From assembly GCF_014193375.1 (NCBI RefSeq), contig NZ_JACHZF010000001.1, positions 1 to 58,626 on the forward strand: a DNA stretch of 58,626 nt. The letters run 5' to 3'. The stretch's first letter is position 1. Every line of letters begins with the position of its first letter. The position numbers and the translations under genes were made by a program. This DNA is from Halomonas campaniensis (GTDB lineage: Bacteria; Pseudomonadota; Gammaproteobacteria; Pseudomonadales; Halomonadaceae). The notes beneath the pieces were generated by a model. It had not been told where the DNA came from. It did not search any database and saw nothing but the letters and a program-made list of their open reading frames with translations. Shown here in pieces: positions 1 through 8,842 of this stretch.

Positions 1-95
1 AGAGCTACCGGCTGAAGCAGAAGACGCTCAGCTGACGATCACGGGTGGGTCAATTTTGTTGACCGCTGGTGGGTCAGTTCTGATGGCCATTGACA
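1..95 (+). mobile_element. Right end of an IS21-family insertion sequence (partial)
   Basis: The left edge holds the last codons of an istB-like gene followed by about 60 bases of terminal sequence. Two direct repeats, GGTGGGTCAATTTTG at 44-58 and GGTGGGTCAGTTCTG at 68-82, lie 24 bases apart, and the reverse complement of the outer end begins TGTCAATGGCC. IS21 elements are known for multiple terminal repeats and TG...CA ends, which fits. I place the outer boundary at about 95 because the interrupted minus-strand frame starts beyond it. The rest of the element and any target duplication lie outside the window. Confidence 0.6.
3..35 (+). CDS. istB: IstB C-terminus (partial)
   Basis: Only ten codons and a TGA are visible; they read SYRLKQKTLS. 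IstB ATP-binding helper proteins of IS21 elements commonly end in a GxSYRLK-type tail, so this is read as the last residues of the IS21 transposition helper ATPase. The AAA+ body lies outside the window. The identification rests on this short tail and on the adjacent terminal repeats. Confidence 0.5.
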   Translation, partial: SYRLKQKTLS

Positions 96-190
96 ATGGC
101 CTCTCTCGCGGCGTGCTGTGCGATGGCGTAGGCAGCCCAGTGGCTGAGAACTTCGCTATCCAGGGCAACGGTCGGAACGTGGATGGACAT
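96..190 (-). pseudogene. 5' fragment of an unidentified gene interrupted by the IS21 element
   Basis: An ATG at 190, preceded on the minus strand by a good AGGAGA ribosome site, opens a frame starting MSIHVPTVALDSEVL. After about 31 codons it meets the IS21 end at 95 and then stops within the insertion sequence. The strong ribosome site and non-random start suggest a real gene whose remainder lies on the far side of the element. I do not recognise the protein. If the IS is intact the gene is probably inactivated. Confidence 0.45.
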
Positions 191-240
191 GGCGTGTCTC
201 CTCTGTATTGGCATGACCAATTAACCACGAATATCGATTT

Positions 241-259
241 TTGTCGAGAGTCGCGACAA
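241..259. promoter_or_regulatory. Inverted repeat, possible operator
   Basis: TTGTCG and CGACAA form a perfect 6-bp dyad separated by 7 bases (TTGTCGAGAGTCGCGACAA). It lies in the divergent space between the truncated minus-strand gene (start 190) and the plus-strand gene at 402, about 50 bases upstream of the former. Dyads of this size in this position are often repressor sites, but no regulator can be assigned. Confidence 0.3.
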
Positions 260-401
260 TTTGCCACTTTTGACGCCAGAATCGTCCTGCCGGCAAGGCG
301 CTGGGGCGATCCCTTGACCTGGCACCTCGCCATCCCGGGCCCCGCCTGCGATGCTGAAGGGGAATCCTCGCCGGACGAGGGCATCATCGGAGAGCGCTGC
401 G

Positions 402-650
402 ATGCAGGAACACGAACGGACCCTCATCGCCCTGGACGACCTGGGGCGCGAGTACATCATCGACATGTTCGTCAGCGTGCGCGACATCAGCGACCTGGCC
501 CATGCCGGCGCCGTCGGCGGCGGCGAACCCAGCTTCCGGACCCGCGAGGGGCATGCCGTCACCCATCTGGGCGGCGGGGAGTTCTCGGTGCAGCTGCCGG
601 GGGAGGAGCCAGGGGTGACGGTGCGCACCGACGACCCGGAATTCGTCTGA
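402..650 (+). CDS. Conserved-looking hypothetical protein, 82 aa
   Basis: A short soluble protein beginning MQEHERTLIALDD, without signal peptide or membrane segment. It is acidic, with a glycine-rich centre (GAVGGGEPSF) and a C-terminal HLGGGEFSVQLPG stretch. I chose the ATG at 402 over an upstream ATG at 351 because the extra N-terminal residues are of low-information composition. It ends three bases before the M48 protease start, so the two are probably co-transcribed. I do not recognise a family and assign no function. Confidence 0.6.
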   Translation: MQEHERTLIALDDLGREYIIDMFVSVRDISDLAHAGAVGGGEPSFRTREGHAVTHLGGGEFSVQLPGEEPGVTVRTDDPEFV

Positions 651-653
651 CCC

Positions 654-1613
654 ATGCCCAGGGCCGCGCCGAGCCTGCTGCCCAACCGGCTGAAGAATGC
701 CCTGCAGCACCTGCTGATCCTGGCCGGCCTGGCCCTGGTGCTCGCCGTGCCCGGCTACCTGCTGGCCGGCCTGTTCGGCGTGATCTGGTGCTTCGCGCTG
801 GTGGCGCTGACCCTCTACCTCAGCGGCCGGGTGCCTGCCCGGGTGGTGCTGGCCAACGCCAGCGCCGGGCTGCTGCGCCGCCACCAGGCACCCGAGCTCT
901 ACCGGGTGCTCGATGCGCTCTATCGCCATGCCGGGCTGACGGCCGAGCCGCTGCTGTTCTATTCGCCCTCCCCGGGGCTGAATGCCTTCGCCGTGGGCGA
1001 TCGCCATGACGGCGGCATCGCCATCACCGAGGGCCTGATCCGTACCCTCAACCTGCGCCAGCTCGGCGGGGTGCTGGCCCACGAGGTGAGCCACCTGCGC
1101 CATGGCGACACCCGGGTGATGTCCATGGCGGCCACCATGACCCGGCTGACCATCTGGGGCGCCTTCCTGGTGCAGCTCGGCCTGGTGATGATGCTGCCGC
1201 TGGTGATGGCCGGGGAGATCGACATGCCGTGGCGGGAGCTGCTGGTGGTCGGCCTGACGCCCACGCTGAGCACCCTGCTGCAGCTGGCCCTGTCGCGAAA
1301 CCGCGAGTACACCGCGGACCTGGAGGCCGTGGCGCTGACCCACGACCCCCGGGGGCTGGCCTCGGCGCTGGCCGTGCTGGAGCGCCACGACAGCCTGTGG
1401 CTGACGGCCATCTTCGGCCGGCAGCCTCCCACCTGGCTGCGCTACCTGCAGACCCACCCGCCCACCCGCGAACGCATCCGCCGCCTGCTGGCCCTGGACG
1501 GGACAGCCGCGGACAGCCCGGCCCCTCGGCGCGAGCCGTCGCCGGAGGCGCCGGTGGTCATCTCGCGCCCCGATGCCCAGGGCCGACGCTACTGGATCCT
1601 CAGGCGCCGCTGA
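654..1613 (+). CDS. M48 family zinc metalloprotease (HtpX-like), membrane-bound
   Basis: 319 aa. Two hydrophobic segments lie near residues 18-65 and another pair around 160-200, with the zinc-binding HEVSH motif at residues 143-147 between them and the conserved downstream NREYTAD segment carrying the expected third ligand Glu. This is the layout of the HtpX/Ste24 group of integral-membrane proteases, which degrade damaged membrane proteins. It is somewhat longer than classical HtpX and its N-terminus differs, so I call it HtpX-like rather than htpX. It follows the 82-aa gene by 3 bases and converges on the DUF4236 gene. Confidence 0.85.
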   Translation: MPRAAPSLLPNRLKNALQHLLILAGLALVLAVPGYLLAGLFGVIWCFALVALTLYLSGRVPARVVLANASAGLLRRHQAPELYRVLDALYRHAGLTAEPLLFYSPSPGLNAFAVGDRHDGGIAITEGLIRTLNLRQLGGVLAHEVSHLRHGDTRVMSMAATMTRLTIWGAFLVQLGLVMMLPLVMAGEIDMPWRELLVVGLTPTLSTLLQLALSRNREYTADLEAVALTHDPRGLASALAVLERHDSLWLTAIFGRQPPTWLRYLQTHPPTRERIRRLLALDGTAADSPAPRREPSPEAPVVISRPDAQGRRYWILRRR

Positions 1614-1635
1614 AGCGCCGCCCGATGCCAGGCGC

Positions 1636-2865
1636 CTAGATCAGCTTGAACGGCTCGATATCGCGGAAGATGCCGGTGCGGGTCATGTCGCGGCGCAGGG
1701 TGAAGGCCGCCAGGGCCTGGACCGGGTCCACCTCGTCGAGGCGGTCGAAGTGGATCTGCTCCCACTGGCGGCGGCTCACCTTGGCGCTGAACAGGTACTG
1801 GTCGCGCTCGCCGCCGGTGGCGGGATCGGTGACCTGGCGATACCCGGAGATCCTCGCCTCCTCGACCCGCGGCAGCCGGGCGAAGACGGCACCCAGCACC
1901 CGGAAGGCGATGCCGTGGACGTGGTCGCGGTAGAGCTTGCGCTGGCGGGTCGCGCTGAGCCGTCGCGACGAGAGCCTGAGCCGGGTCGCGGGCAGCCGCC
2001 AGAGCCGGTCGGGCATCTCTTCCTCCCCCGGCAGGTCGATGTCCACGGCGATGGTCCGAGCGTCCTCTCCCAGGTCGAAATCGACCAGCGTCTCGCGGGG
2101 CCAGTCGATCTCGGCGAGGCGCTCGGCCAGGGTCTGTTCCATGGCCGCCGGGTCTTGCCAGACGCCCTCGCCCTCGCGCTTCTCGCGCGCGAACTCGCGG
2201 GCGTCGAAGTCGGCCTTCTGCCACTCCCACTGCCGGTAGGCCTCGCCGTGGGCGGCACGTCGCTGACGGTTCTGCGCCTCGTGGCGCTGGCGGGCCGGCG
2301 GCCACAGGCGGTGCCACCAGGCAGCCTCCGGGAGGACCAGCGGCGCAGGAGGGGCCTCGGGAAAGTGACGGGCCTCGTAGCCCTGCTCGTCGGGGGACGG
2401 GGTCTGCTCATGCAGCCGGCCCAGGCGTTCGATGTCGGCATTGAGCCGTTCGCAGTGGGCCGCAAGCTCCGCCCGCAGCGCCGGCTCGGCATGGCGGCGC
2501 AGCACCCGCACCTCGTCGCGGCTCATCGGGGTGCCGTCGGCGTGGCGGTAGCGGACCTCCCCCGACGCCTCGATCTCGAGCTGCAGGGCCAGCTCGCCCC
2601 CATCGGCCAGGTGGGCCTCGAGACCGGAGGCGCCGCCGCCGTCGGTCGTGCCACCATCGGCCGAGGCACCGGGCGGCGAGGCGCGATCGAGCCTCTCGCG
2701 CCAGGCCAGGCCGGTGCCGGGAATGCCGCCATGGGCCTGGACGCCCCGCGCCCCGACGCTCAGGCTGGCGCCACGCGGCCCCACCGAGAGGCCCAGGCCC
2801 CGCTTGCTCAGGTTGAGCCTGACGCCCGGCGCAAGGCGAATGCGACGCTGGAAACGAAATCCCAC
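1636..2865 (-). CDS. DUF4236 domain protein, 409 aa
   Basis: The N-terminus ([20 protein letters not shown], then [16 protein letters not shown]) is the DUF4236 signature, a short glycine-rich beta domain of unknown function. The remaining roughly 350 residues are charged, with a likely helical Arg/Glu-rich middle and an acidic segment ([16 protein letters not shown]) before a conserved-looking C-terminal third. The start is a GTG at 2865 with AGGGGAGG just upstream; this gives the natural DUF4236 N-terminus, whereas the frame stays open far upstream with no likely start. No signal peptide. The function is unknown. Confidence 0.75.
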   Translation of the reverse strand: MGFRFQRRIRLAPGVRLNLSKRGLGLSVGPRGASLSVGARGVQAHGGIPGTGLAWRERLDRASPPGASADGGTTDGGGASGLEAHLADGGELALQLEIEASGEVRYRHADGTPMSRDEVRVLRRHAEPALRAELAAHCERLNADIERLGRLHEQTPSPDEQGYEARHFPEAPPAPLVLPEAAWWHRLWPPARQRHEAQNRQRRAAHGEAYRQWEWQKADFDAREFAREKREGEGVWQDPAAMEQTLAERLAEIDWPRETLVDFDLGEDARTIAVDIDLPGEEEMPDRLWRLPATRLRLSSRRLSATRQRKLYRDHVHGIAFRVLGAVFARLPRVEEARISGYRQVTDPATGGERDQYLFSAKVSRRQWEQIHFDRLDEVDPVQALAAFTLRRDMTRTGIFRDIEPFKLI

Positions 2866-3017
2866 GCTGACCTCCCCTGTCGAAGATGCTGTCCTGATCG
2901 CCAGCCTAGCACGGACGGCGTTCGCGGGCGCCGAGGCCAGACGCAGGAGGGCGGCGCCCGTCACCGGACGCCGCCCTCCTGGTTCCCGGGCGGCCGCCTG
3001 CCGCCCGAGGGCCCCGC

Positions 3018-3485
3018 CTACTGGGCGGGCTGCTGCTGTTGCTGCATCTGCTGCTGCATCTGGCGCATCTGCTCCTGACGCTCCTGGACCTGACGCTCGA
3101 GCTCGTCGCGCTGTGCCTGGGTCAGGGTCGCCTGGAGGCGAGACTGCATCAGCACGCTCTCGGCGGTCATCTCGCCGGTCAGCTCGCCGAGACGCTCGGC
3201 ATCCTGGCGGATGGCGGCCTCGTCGTAGTCGTGGCCGATGCTCTGCTGCAGCTGCATCTGCACCGACTGGGCGTCGGCCTGCAGCGACTGGATGCGCTCC
3301 TGGGAGTCGGTCAGCAGTGCCACCAGCTCCTGCTCCTGGCCGGCCTCCAGCTCGATCAGCTCGCCCAGCTGGGCCACCTGATCCTGGGCGCTCGGCGGCC
3401 CGCCCTGGGGCATCTGCTGGGCCAGGGCCGGGGCCGCCAGGGCCACGGTCAGCGTTGCGACGGCAAGGGACTTCGCGAAGGACAT
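3018..3485 (-). CDS. Spy/CpxP-like periplasmic protein
   Basis: 155 aa with a clear signal peptide (cleavage expected after ALA at about residue 22). The mature part is predicted helical and rich in Gln, Glu and Leu, with an LTQAQRDEL segment resembling the LTxxQ motif of Spy/CpxP periplasmic chaperones. It ends in a poly-glutamine-rich tail ([14 protein letters not shown]). The ATG at 3485 has an AGGAGA site. Members of this group bind unfolded envelope proteins or respond to metal and envelope stress. The assignment rests on fold-level similarity and one motif. Confidence 0.6.
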   Translation of the reverse strand: MSFAKSLAVATLTVALAAPALAQQMPQGGPPSAQDQVAQLGELIELEAGQEQELVALLTDSQERIQSLQADAQSVQMQLQQSIGHDYDEAAIRQDAERLGELTGEMTAESVLMQSRLQATLTQAQRDELERQVQERQEQMRQMQQQMQQQQQPAQ

Positions 3486-3622
3486 GCAATCTCCTGATAA
3501 CTCATTGGGGTGACACGACCCTAGCACGCCGCCGGGGGAGAATGGCACCCACCGGCCGGCAACGACTTGCGCTAGAATCGCAGGCCACCATCCGTGACAG
3601 CCAGGGAGCCATCGCGTTCACC

Positions 3623-4474
3623 ATGAAATACCTCGGAGCCCATGTCAGTGCCGCCGGCGGCGTCGACCAGGCGGTGCTGCGCGCCGTGGAGATCGGCGCC
3701 GACGCCTTCGCGCTGTTCACCAGGAACCAGCGCCAGTGGAAGGCCAAGCCGCTGGATGACGCCACCATCGAGGCCTTCCGCACCGCCTGCCGCCGCCACG
3801 GCTTCGGCCCGGGGCAGATTCTTCCCCACGACAGCTACCTGATCAACCTGGGCCATCCCCAGGCCGAGGGCCTCGCGAAGTCCCGGGCGGCCTTCCTGGA
3901 CGAGATGCAGCGCTGCGAGCAGCTGGGCCTGACACTGCTCAACTTCCACCCCGGCAGCCACCTCAAGGCCATCGACGAGGCCGACTGCCTGTCGCGCATC
4001 GCCGAGTCGATCAACGAGGCGCTGAGCCGCACCCGGGGCGTGACCGCGGTGATCGAGAACACCGCCGGCCAGGGCAGCAACCTGGGCTGGCGCTTCGAGC
4101 ACCTGGCCGCGATCATCGAGCAGGTGGACGACCGCTCCCGCGTCGGCGTCTGCCTCGATACCTGCCACGCCTTCGCCGCCGGCTATGACCTGCGCACCGC
4201 CGAGGCCACCACCGCCACCCTGGACGAGTTCGATGCCGTGGTGGGGCTCGACTACCTGCGCGGCATGCACCTCAACGACGCCAAGAGCAAGCTCGGCAGC
4301 CGAGTCGACCGCCACCACAGCCTGGGTCAGGGCAACATCGGCCTGGCCTGCTTCACCACCCTGATGCGCGACCCGCGCATCGACGGGATCCCCATGGTGC
4401 TCGAGACCATCGACCCGTCGATCTGGGCCGAGGAGATCGCCTGGCTGCGCGCCCAGCAGGAGGTCACCCCATGA
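3623..4474 (+). CDS. nfo: Endonuclease IV (apurinic/apyrimidinic endonuclease)
   Basis: 283 aa, matching the usual length of about 285. The start [13 protein letters not shown], the LINLGHP and NFHPGS segments, [24 protein letters not shown] and the C-terminal MVLETIDPS are the family's conserved blocks; their His, Glu and Asp residues bind the trinuclear zinc centre of the TIM barrel. The enzyme nicks DNA 5' to abasic sites in base-excision repair. The ATG at 3623 was chosen because it gives the canonical N-terminus. The stop overlaps the next start by 4 bases (ATGA). Confidence 0.96.
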   Translation: MKYLGAHVSAAGGVDQAVLRAVEIGADAFALFTRNQRQWKAKPLDDATIEAFRTACRRHGFGPGQILPHDSYLINLGHPQAEGLAKSRAAFLDEMQRCEQLGLTLLNFHPGSHLKAIDEADCLSRIAESINEALSRTRGVTAVIENTAGQGSNLGWRFEHLAAIIEQVDDRSRVGVCLDTCHAFAAGYDLRTAEATTATLDEFDAVVGLDYLRGMHLNDAKSKLGSRVDRHHSLGQGNIGLACFTTLMRDPRIDGIPMVLETIDPSIWAEEIAWLRAQQEVTP

Positions 4475-4959
4475 TCCGCATCCGTCCCTTCCAGCCCGAG
4501 GACTGGCCGGCCCTGTGGGCCTTCATGGAACCCGTGTTCCGGGCCGGCGAGACCTACGCCGTGCCCCGCGACATCACCGAGCAGGACGCCCACCGCATGT
4601 GGATCGAGCTCCCCCGGTCGGTGCGCGTCGCCGTGGACGGGCACGGCACGCCCCTCGGCACCTACTATCTCAAGGCCAACCAGGCCGGCCCCGGCGACCA
4701 TGTGGCCAACTGCGGCTATATCGTCGCGCCGGCCGCCCGCGGCCAGGGCGTCGCCGCCCGGCTCTGCGAGGACTCCCTGGCGCTGGCCCGGGAACTCGGC
4801 TTCTCGGCCATGCAGTACAACCTGGTGGTGTCGACCAACGAGACCGCGGTGCGCCTGTGGCAGGCCCATGGCTTCGCCATCGCCGGTACCCTGGCCGGGG
4901 CCTTCCGCCATCCGGCCCTGGGCCCGGTGGATGCCCATGTGATGTACCGGCGGCTGTAA
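4471..4959 (+). CDS. GNAT-family N-acetyltransferase
   Basis: 162 aa, a single GNAT domain. The acetyl-CoA-binding motif A is visible as [16 protein letters not shown], followed by [19 protein letters not shown], the usual end of the fold. It transfers an acetyl group from acetyl-CoA to an amine; the substrate cannot be read from sequence. The start overlaps the nfo stop by 4 bases, implying translational coupling, but no functional link with DNA repair is evident. Confidence 0.85.
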   Translation: MIRIRPFQPEDWPALWAFMEPVFRAGETYAVPRDITEQDAHRMWIELPRSVRVAVDGHGTPLGTYYLKANQAGPGDHVANCGYIVAPAARGQGVAARLCEDSLALARELGFSAMQYNLVVSTNETAVRLWQAHGFAIAGTLAGAFRHPALGPVDAHVMYRRL

Positions 4960-5058
4960 GCCGGCGCCCCGGGGGCGATTGACGCTACCGACGGGCTGGG
5001 GCATGCTCGATCGCTGTTGGACACCACAAGCCGTTGACACCAATAAGGAAACAGAAAA

Positions 5059-6054
5059 ATGAAAGGCTTACTACGCAGCACGCTGGCACTCTCCGTCTCG
5101 CTGGCCCTGGCCACCACCGCCCAGGCCTCCGAGTTCGCCGACATGGATCCGGTCACCCTGCGCCTGGCCCACGTGGTCAACGAGCAGGACGGCTTCCATA
5201 TCGCCGCGGTCAAGTTCCAGGAACTGGTCGCCGAGCGCACCGAGGGCGCGGTCAGCGTCGACATCTACCCCAACGCCTCCCTGGGCGACGAGCGCACCCT
5301 GCTCGAGGGGATGCAGATCGGCACCGTGGACATGGGGGTGATCACCAATGGCCCGGTGGCCAACTTCGTCGAGGAGATGGCCGTCTTCGAACTGCCCTTC
5401 CTCTTCCCCTCCCCCGAGGCCGCCTACGCGGTGCTCGACGGCAAGATCGGCCAGGAGCTGCTCGACAAGCTGGCGGACGTCAACCTCAAGGGCCTGGCCT
5501 ACGCCGAGCGCGGCTTCCGCAACCTGACCAACAGCGAGCGGCCGGTGAACTCGCCGGAGGACATGGACGGCCTGCGCATCCGCGTGATGGAGAACCCGGT
5601 CTACGTGGACACCTTCCGCGAGCTGGGCGCCAATGCCATCCCCATGGCCTGGACCGAGGCGCTCACCGCCATGCAGCAGGGCACCATCGACGGCCAGGAG
5701 AACCCGGTCAACGTCATCCACTCGTTCAAGCTCAACGAGACCCAGACCTACATGACCCTCTCGCGCCACACCTATGCACCGGCGATCTTCGTGATGGGCA
5801 TGCCGGCCTGGAACCAGCTGCCGGACGCCGCCCAGGAGGTGCTGGTGCAGGCCGCCCGGGAAGCCGCCGAGCACGAGCGTCGGGTGAATGCCGAGATGGA
5901 GGCCGAGCAGCTGGCCGAGCTGCGCGCCGCCGGCATGGAGATCATCGATGACGCCGACCTCGAGGCCTTCCAGGCCGCCGTGGCGCCGGTCTACGAGAAG
6001 TACGGCGAGCAGTTCGGCGACTACCTGGAGCGCATCCAGGAGGCGCTGCAGTAA
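5059..6054 (+). CDS. TRAP transporter solute-binding protein (DctP family)
   Basis: 331 aa. The signal peptide is cleaved after about residue 22 (TTAQA). The mature protein starts with PVTLRLAHVV and carries the conserved GLRIRVMENPVY segment, whose Arg binds the substrate carboxylate, then TALQQ-type AMQQGTIDGQENP. It captures a carboxylate in the periplasm for the membrane subunits encoded next. A purine-rich AAGGAAACAG site precedes the ATG. It is the first gene of a three-gene operon with no gaps. The exact substrate (C4-dicarboxylate, sialic or another acid) is not determinable here. Confidence 0.93.
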   Translation: MKGLLRSTLALSVSLALATTAQASEFADMDPVTLRLAHVVNEQDGFHIAAVKFQELVAERTEGAVSVDIYPNASLGDERTLLEGMQIGTVDMGVITNGPVANFVEEMAVFELPFLFPSPEAAYAVLDGKIGQELLDKLADVNLKGLAYAERGFRNLTNSERPVNSPEDMDGLRIRVMENPVYVDTFRELGANAIPMAWTEALTAMQQGTIDGQENPVNVIHSFKLNETQTYMTLSRHTYAPAIFVMGMPAWNQLPDAAQEVLVQAAREAAEHERRVNAEMEAEQLAELRAAGMEIIDDADLEAFQAAVAPVYEKYGEQFGDYLERIQEALQ

Positions 6055-6597
6055 GTGCGAGCCCTTTCGCGATCCCTGCTGGGCCTGCTGCAGCGGTGTG
6101 AGCGCGCCCTCGACGCCGTCATCCAGCCCGTGGTCTTCGCGGGGATGGCGGCGTTGATCGGCGTGATCACGCTGCAGGTGGTCTCCCGGGTGCTCTTCAC
6201 CGCCGTGGGCTGGACCGAGGAGGTGGCCCGCTTCCTGCTGGTGTGGATCACCTTCCTCGGCGCCACCCTGGCCTTCCAGCGCGGGCGCCACATCGCCGTG
6301 ACCTTCGTGGTGGACGCCCTGCCGCTGCGCCTGCAGCAGCTGGCGCGCATCGCCGCCGTGCTGGTGGCGCTGGGCTTCACGGTGGCGCTGATCGTCATCG
6401 GCCATCGCTACATGCAGGTGCAGAGCTTCCAGAAGTCCGCCTCGCTGCGCATCTCGATGACCTGGATCTATGCCGTGATCCCGCTGAGCGGGGCCCTGAT
6501 GAGCTGGTACGCGCTGGTCGACCTGCTCGAACTGATCGTCAAGGGGCCGGCGGGCAGTGACCCGGGCAGCGGCACCGCCGAGGAGCCTCCCGCATGA
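6055..6597 (+). CDS. TRAP transporter small permease (DctQ family)
   Basis: 180 aa with four hydrophobic segments (about residues 25-47, 60-78, 97-118 and 140-160), the standard topology of the small TRAP membrane subunit. The WTEEVARFLLVW segment is typical of the family. Translation starts at a GTG directly after the TAA of the receptor gene, and the stop overlaps the next gene's ATG, so translation is coupled. It forms the membrane complex with the large subunit. Confidence 0.92.
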   Translation: MRALSRSLLGLLQRCERALDAVIQPVVFAGMAALIGVITLQVVSRVLFTAVGWTEEVARFLLVWITFLGATLAFQRGRHIAVTFVVDALPLRLQQLARIAAVLVALGFTVALIVIGHRYMQVQSFQKSASLRISMTWIYAVIPLSGALMSWYALVDLLELIVKGPAGSDPGSGTAEEPPA

Positions 6598-7853
6598 CCG
6601 GCCTGCTGTTCGTGCTGTTCTTCGTCTTCATGCTGCTGGGGGTGCCCATCGCCCTGGCCATCGGCGCCAGCACCCTGCTGGCCCTGAATGCCCAGGGCGT
6701 GCCGCTGATGGTGGTCACCCAGCAGATGTTTCAGGGCATCAACTCCTTCGCCCTGGTGGCGGTACCCATGTTCATCCTGGCCGGCGACCTGATGGCCCAG
6801 GGCAAGGTCAGCGAGAAGCTGGTGGACTTCGCCGACTCGCTGTTCGGCTTCCTCAAGGGCGGGCTGTCGATCGTCTCGGTGGGGGCCGGCATGTTCTTCG
6901 CCGCGATCTCCGGCTCGGGGGCGGCCACCACCGCCGCGGTGGGCTCGAGCCTGGTACCGGAGCTGCGCAAGAAGGGCTACGACCCCGCCTCGGCGGCCAG
7001 CCTGATCGCCGCCAGCGGCACCATCGGGGTGGTGATCCCGCCCTCGGTGCCGATGATCATCTATGCGGTGATCGCCCAGCAGTCGGTCTCCAAGCTGTTC
7101 CTCAACGGCTTCCTGCCGGGGCTGGCCATGGGGCTCGGCCTCGCCGCCATCGCCATCGTCCAGGCCTACCGACGCAACTACCCGCGGGGCACCGCCTTCT
7201 CGCCGGCCACCATCTGGCGCACCCTGAAGAGCGCCAGCTGGGGCCTGATGACCCCGGTGATCATCCTCGGCGGCATCTTTTCGGGGGTGTTCACGCCCAG
7301 CGAAGCGGCCGTGGTGGCAGTCAACTACGCCCTGCTGGTATCGCTGTTCGTGTACCGCGACCTGCGCCTGCCCGACGTCTATCGCATCCTGATCCGCTCG
7401 GCGATCACCACCTCGGTGATCATGCTGGTCATCGCCACCTCGGCGGTGCTCAGCTGGACGCTCTCCAGCTGGCAGGTGCCCGGCGCCATCGCCCAGGCGG
7501 TACTGTCGCTCTCCACCAACCCCTACGTGATTATGCTGCTGGTGGTGGCGGTGATCCTGCTCACCGGGGTGTTCATCGAGACGGCCAGCGCCCTGATCAT
7601 CCTCACCCCGGTGCTGCTGCCGCTGGTGACCCAGCTCGGCATCGACCCGGTCCACTTCGGGCTGATCATCGTCGTGGGGCTGGCCATCGGCATGATCACC
7701 CCGCCGGTGGCGATCAACCTCTACGTGGCCTCGTCGGTCACCCAGCTGCCGCTGGAACGCATCACCCGCGCTATCCTGCCCTACCTGCTGGGGCTGATCG
7801 CGGTGCTGCTGCTGGTGGTCTACGTGCCGATTCTGGCCGGCTGGTCCGGTTGA
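6594..7853 (+). CDS. TRAP transporter large permease (DctM family)
   Basis: 419 aa, strongly hydrophobic along its length, consistent with the transporting subunit of TRAP systems. Family blocks include VAVPMFILAGDLM, the GSGAATTAAVGS helix-turn, GTIGVVIPPSVPMIIYA and the C-terminal IGMITPPVAINLYVAS. It uses the sodium-ion gradient to import the substrate delivered by the periplasmic receptor. The ATG overlaps the preceding stop by 4 bases. No transcription terminator is obvious immediately downstream. Confidence 0.94.
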   Translation: MTGLLFVLFFVFMLLGVPIALAIGASTLLALNAQGVPLMVVTQQMFQGINSFALVAVPMFILAGDLMAQGKVSEKLVDFADSLFGFLKGGLSIVSVGAGMFFAAISGSGAATTAAVGSSLVPELRKKGYDPASAASLIAASGTIGVVIPPSVPMIIYAVIAQQSVSKLFLNGFLPGLAMGLGLAAIAIVQAYRRNYPRGTAFSPATIWRTLKSASWGLMTPVIILGGIFSGVFTPSEAAVVAVNYALLVSLFVYRDLRLPDVYRILIRSAITTSVIMLVIATSAVLSWTLSSWQVPGAIAQAVLSLSTNPYVIMLLVVAVILLTGVFIETASALIILTPVLLPLVTQLGIDPVHFGLIIVVGLAIGMITPPVAINLYVASSVTQLPLERITRAILPYLLGLIAVLLLVVYVPILAGWSG

Positions 7854-7942
7854 GCCCGACGCGACTTGACCCGCGAACGGCCAGCCAGCAGGCTGGCCCC
7901 ACTGCCCTGTGCCATGAATATCATGCCCTCGAGGAAAGCCCC

Positions 7943-8140
7943 GTGATTCGATCCCGACCCCTGCTGCTGCCCGCCGCCGGCCTGGCCCTTGCCCTGCTGG
8001 CCGGCTGCACCACCTACACCTTCCCCGACGGCAGCCGCGAGACCCTGTGGGGCGTACCCACCGAGGACGAGACCAAGACCCGCGAGGAGCGCCAGGCCGA
8101 ACCGCTCCAGTACCGGGTGCCCGGCGAGATGCCGGAGTGA
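7943..8140 (+). CDS. Small lipoprotein, 65 aa
   Basis: A GTG start with GAGGAAA upstream gives a lipoprotein signal peptide ending in LALLAGC, so the mature protein would be a lipid-anchored peptide of about 44 residues starting CTTYTFPDGSRET. The mature part is polar and charged (EDETKTREERQAE). No family is recognised. It lies 89 bases after the TRAP operon on the same strand and just before a palindromic repeat. Confidence 0.65.
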   Translation: MIRSRPLLLPAAGLALALLAGCTTYTFPDGSRETLWGVPTEDETKTREERQAEPLQYRVPGEMPE

Positions 8141-8146
8141 GGCCTT

Positions 8147-8190
8147 TTCGGGGTCAGACCCTTAAGCGGATTTAAGGGTCTGACCCCGAA
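8147..8190. repeat. Perfect 19-bp inverted repeat (GGGGTCAGACCC-type palindrome)
   Basis: Arms TTCGGGGTCAGACCCTTAA (8147-8165) and its exact complement (8172-8190) flank a 6-base loop. It lies between two convergent genes, so it could stop transcription, but neither side is followed by a T-run. Repeats with a GGGGTCAGACCC core are scattered in many proteobacterial genomes, so I read this as a mobile-type palindrome that may act as a terminator. Its right arm contains the stop codon of the DUF938 gene. Confidence 0.75.
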
Positions 8191-8792
8191 CGTGGACCTG
8201 AAACGAGAACCACGCAGAGGTTGTTGGCGGGCATCACCACCACGCGCGCCGGCGCCAGGCCATGACGAGCGGCCTCGGCGGTGACCTCGGCCAGGTCGCG
8301 GATGCCCCAGCGGGGATCCCGGCGCCTGAGGTCGGCACCGAAGGCCGCATTGCTGGGCGCCGTATGGCGCCCCTCCCGCCGGAACGGCCCGTAGAGCACA
8401 AGCACGCCGCCTGGCACCAGGCAGCGCCCCGCCCCCGCCATCAGCGCCTCGGTCGCCGCCCAGGGCGAGATATGCAGCAGGTTGATGGCCACCACGGCGT
8501 CGAAGGTCCGCGGCGGCCAGTCGCCTTCCACGTCAAGCGGCACCGGTTCGCGCAGGTTGGGCAGGCCCGCGGACTCGCGCCAGGCGGCGATGGAGGCCAG
8601 GGCCCGCGGATGGGGATCGCTGGGCTGCCAGGTCCAGCCCGGCTCGGCGCTCGCGAAGTGGACGGCATGCTCGCCGCTGCCGCTGGCGATCTCCAGCACC
8701 CGCGCCCCGTCGGGCAGCACGTCCCGAAGGACCTCGAGGATCGGCCCACGGTTGCGGGCGGCGGCGGGGCTCTGCAGACGGGAATCGGTCAT
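8172..8792 (-). CDS. DUF938 class I SAM-dependent methyltransferase
   Basis: 206 aa. The SAM-binding motif I is VLEIASGSGEHAVHFA near residues 36-51, followed by WQPSDPHP and the FDAVVAINLLHISPW acidic-loop region, all characteristic of the DUF938 group; NAAFGADLRRRDPRWGIRD is the conserved latter part. The substrate is unknown. The last five residues (SGSDP) and the TAA are encoded by the 19-bp palindrome at 8147-8190, so the original C-terminus has probably been replaced. Confidence 0.85.
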   Translation of the reverse strand: MTDSRLQSPAAARNRGPILEVLRDVLPDGARVLEIASGSGEHAVHFASAEPGWTWQPSDPHPRALASIAAWRESAGLPNLREPVPLDVEGDWPPRTFDAVVAINLLHISPWAATEALMAGAGRCLVPGGVLVLYGPFRREGRHTAPSNAAFGADLRRRDPRWGIRDLAEVTAEAARHGLAPARVVVMPANNLCVVLVSGPRSGSDP

Positions 8793-8842
8793 GGGCGCTC
8801 CTTGCGGCCGGAACTTCTTTCGGTCGGGACTTCGCCAGGCGG

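Noticed and set aside
5071..6405. Minus-strand open frame opposite the TRAP receptor and small permease
   Set aside because: Runs across two real genes whose families are clear, with His/Gln/Gly-rich composition typical of antisense frames.
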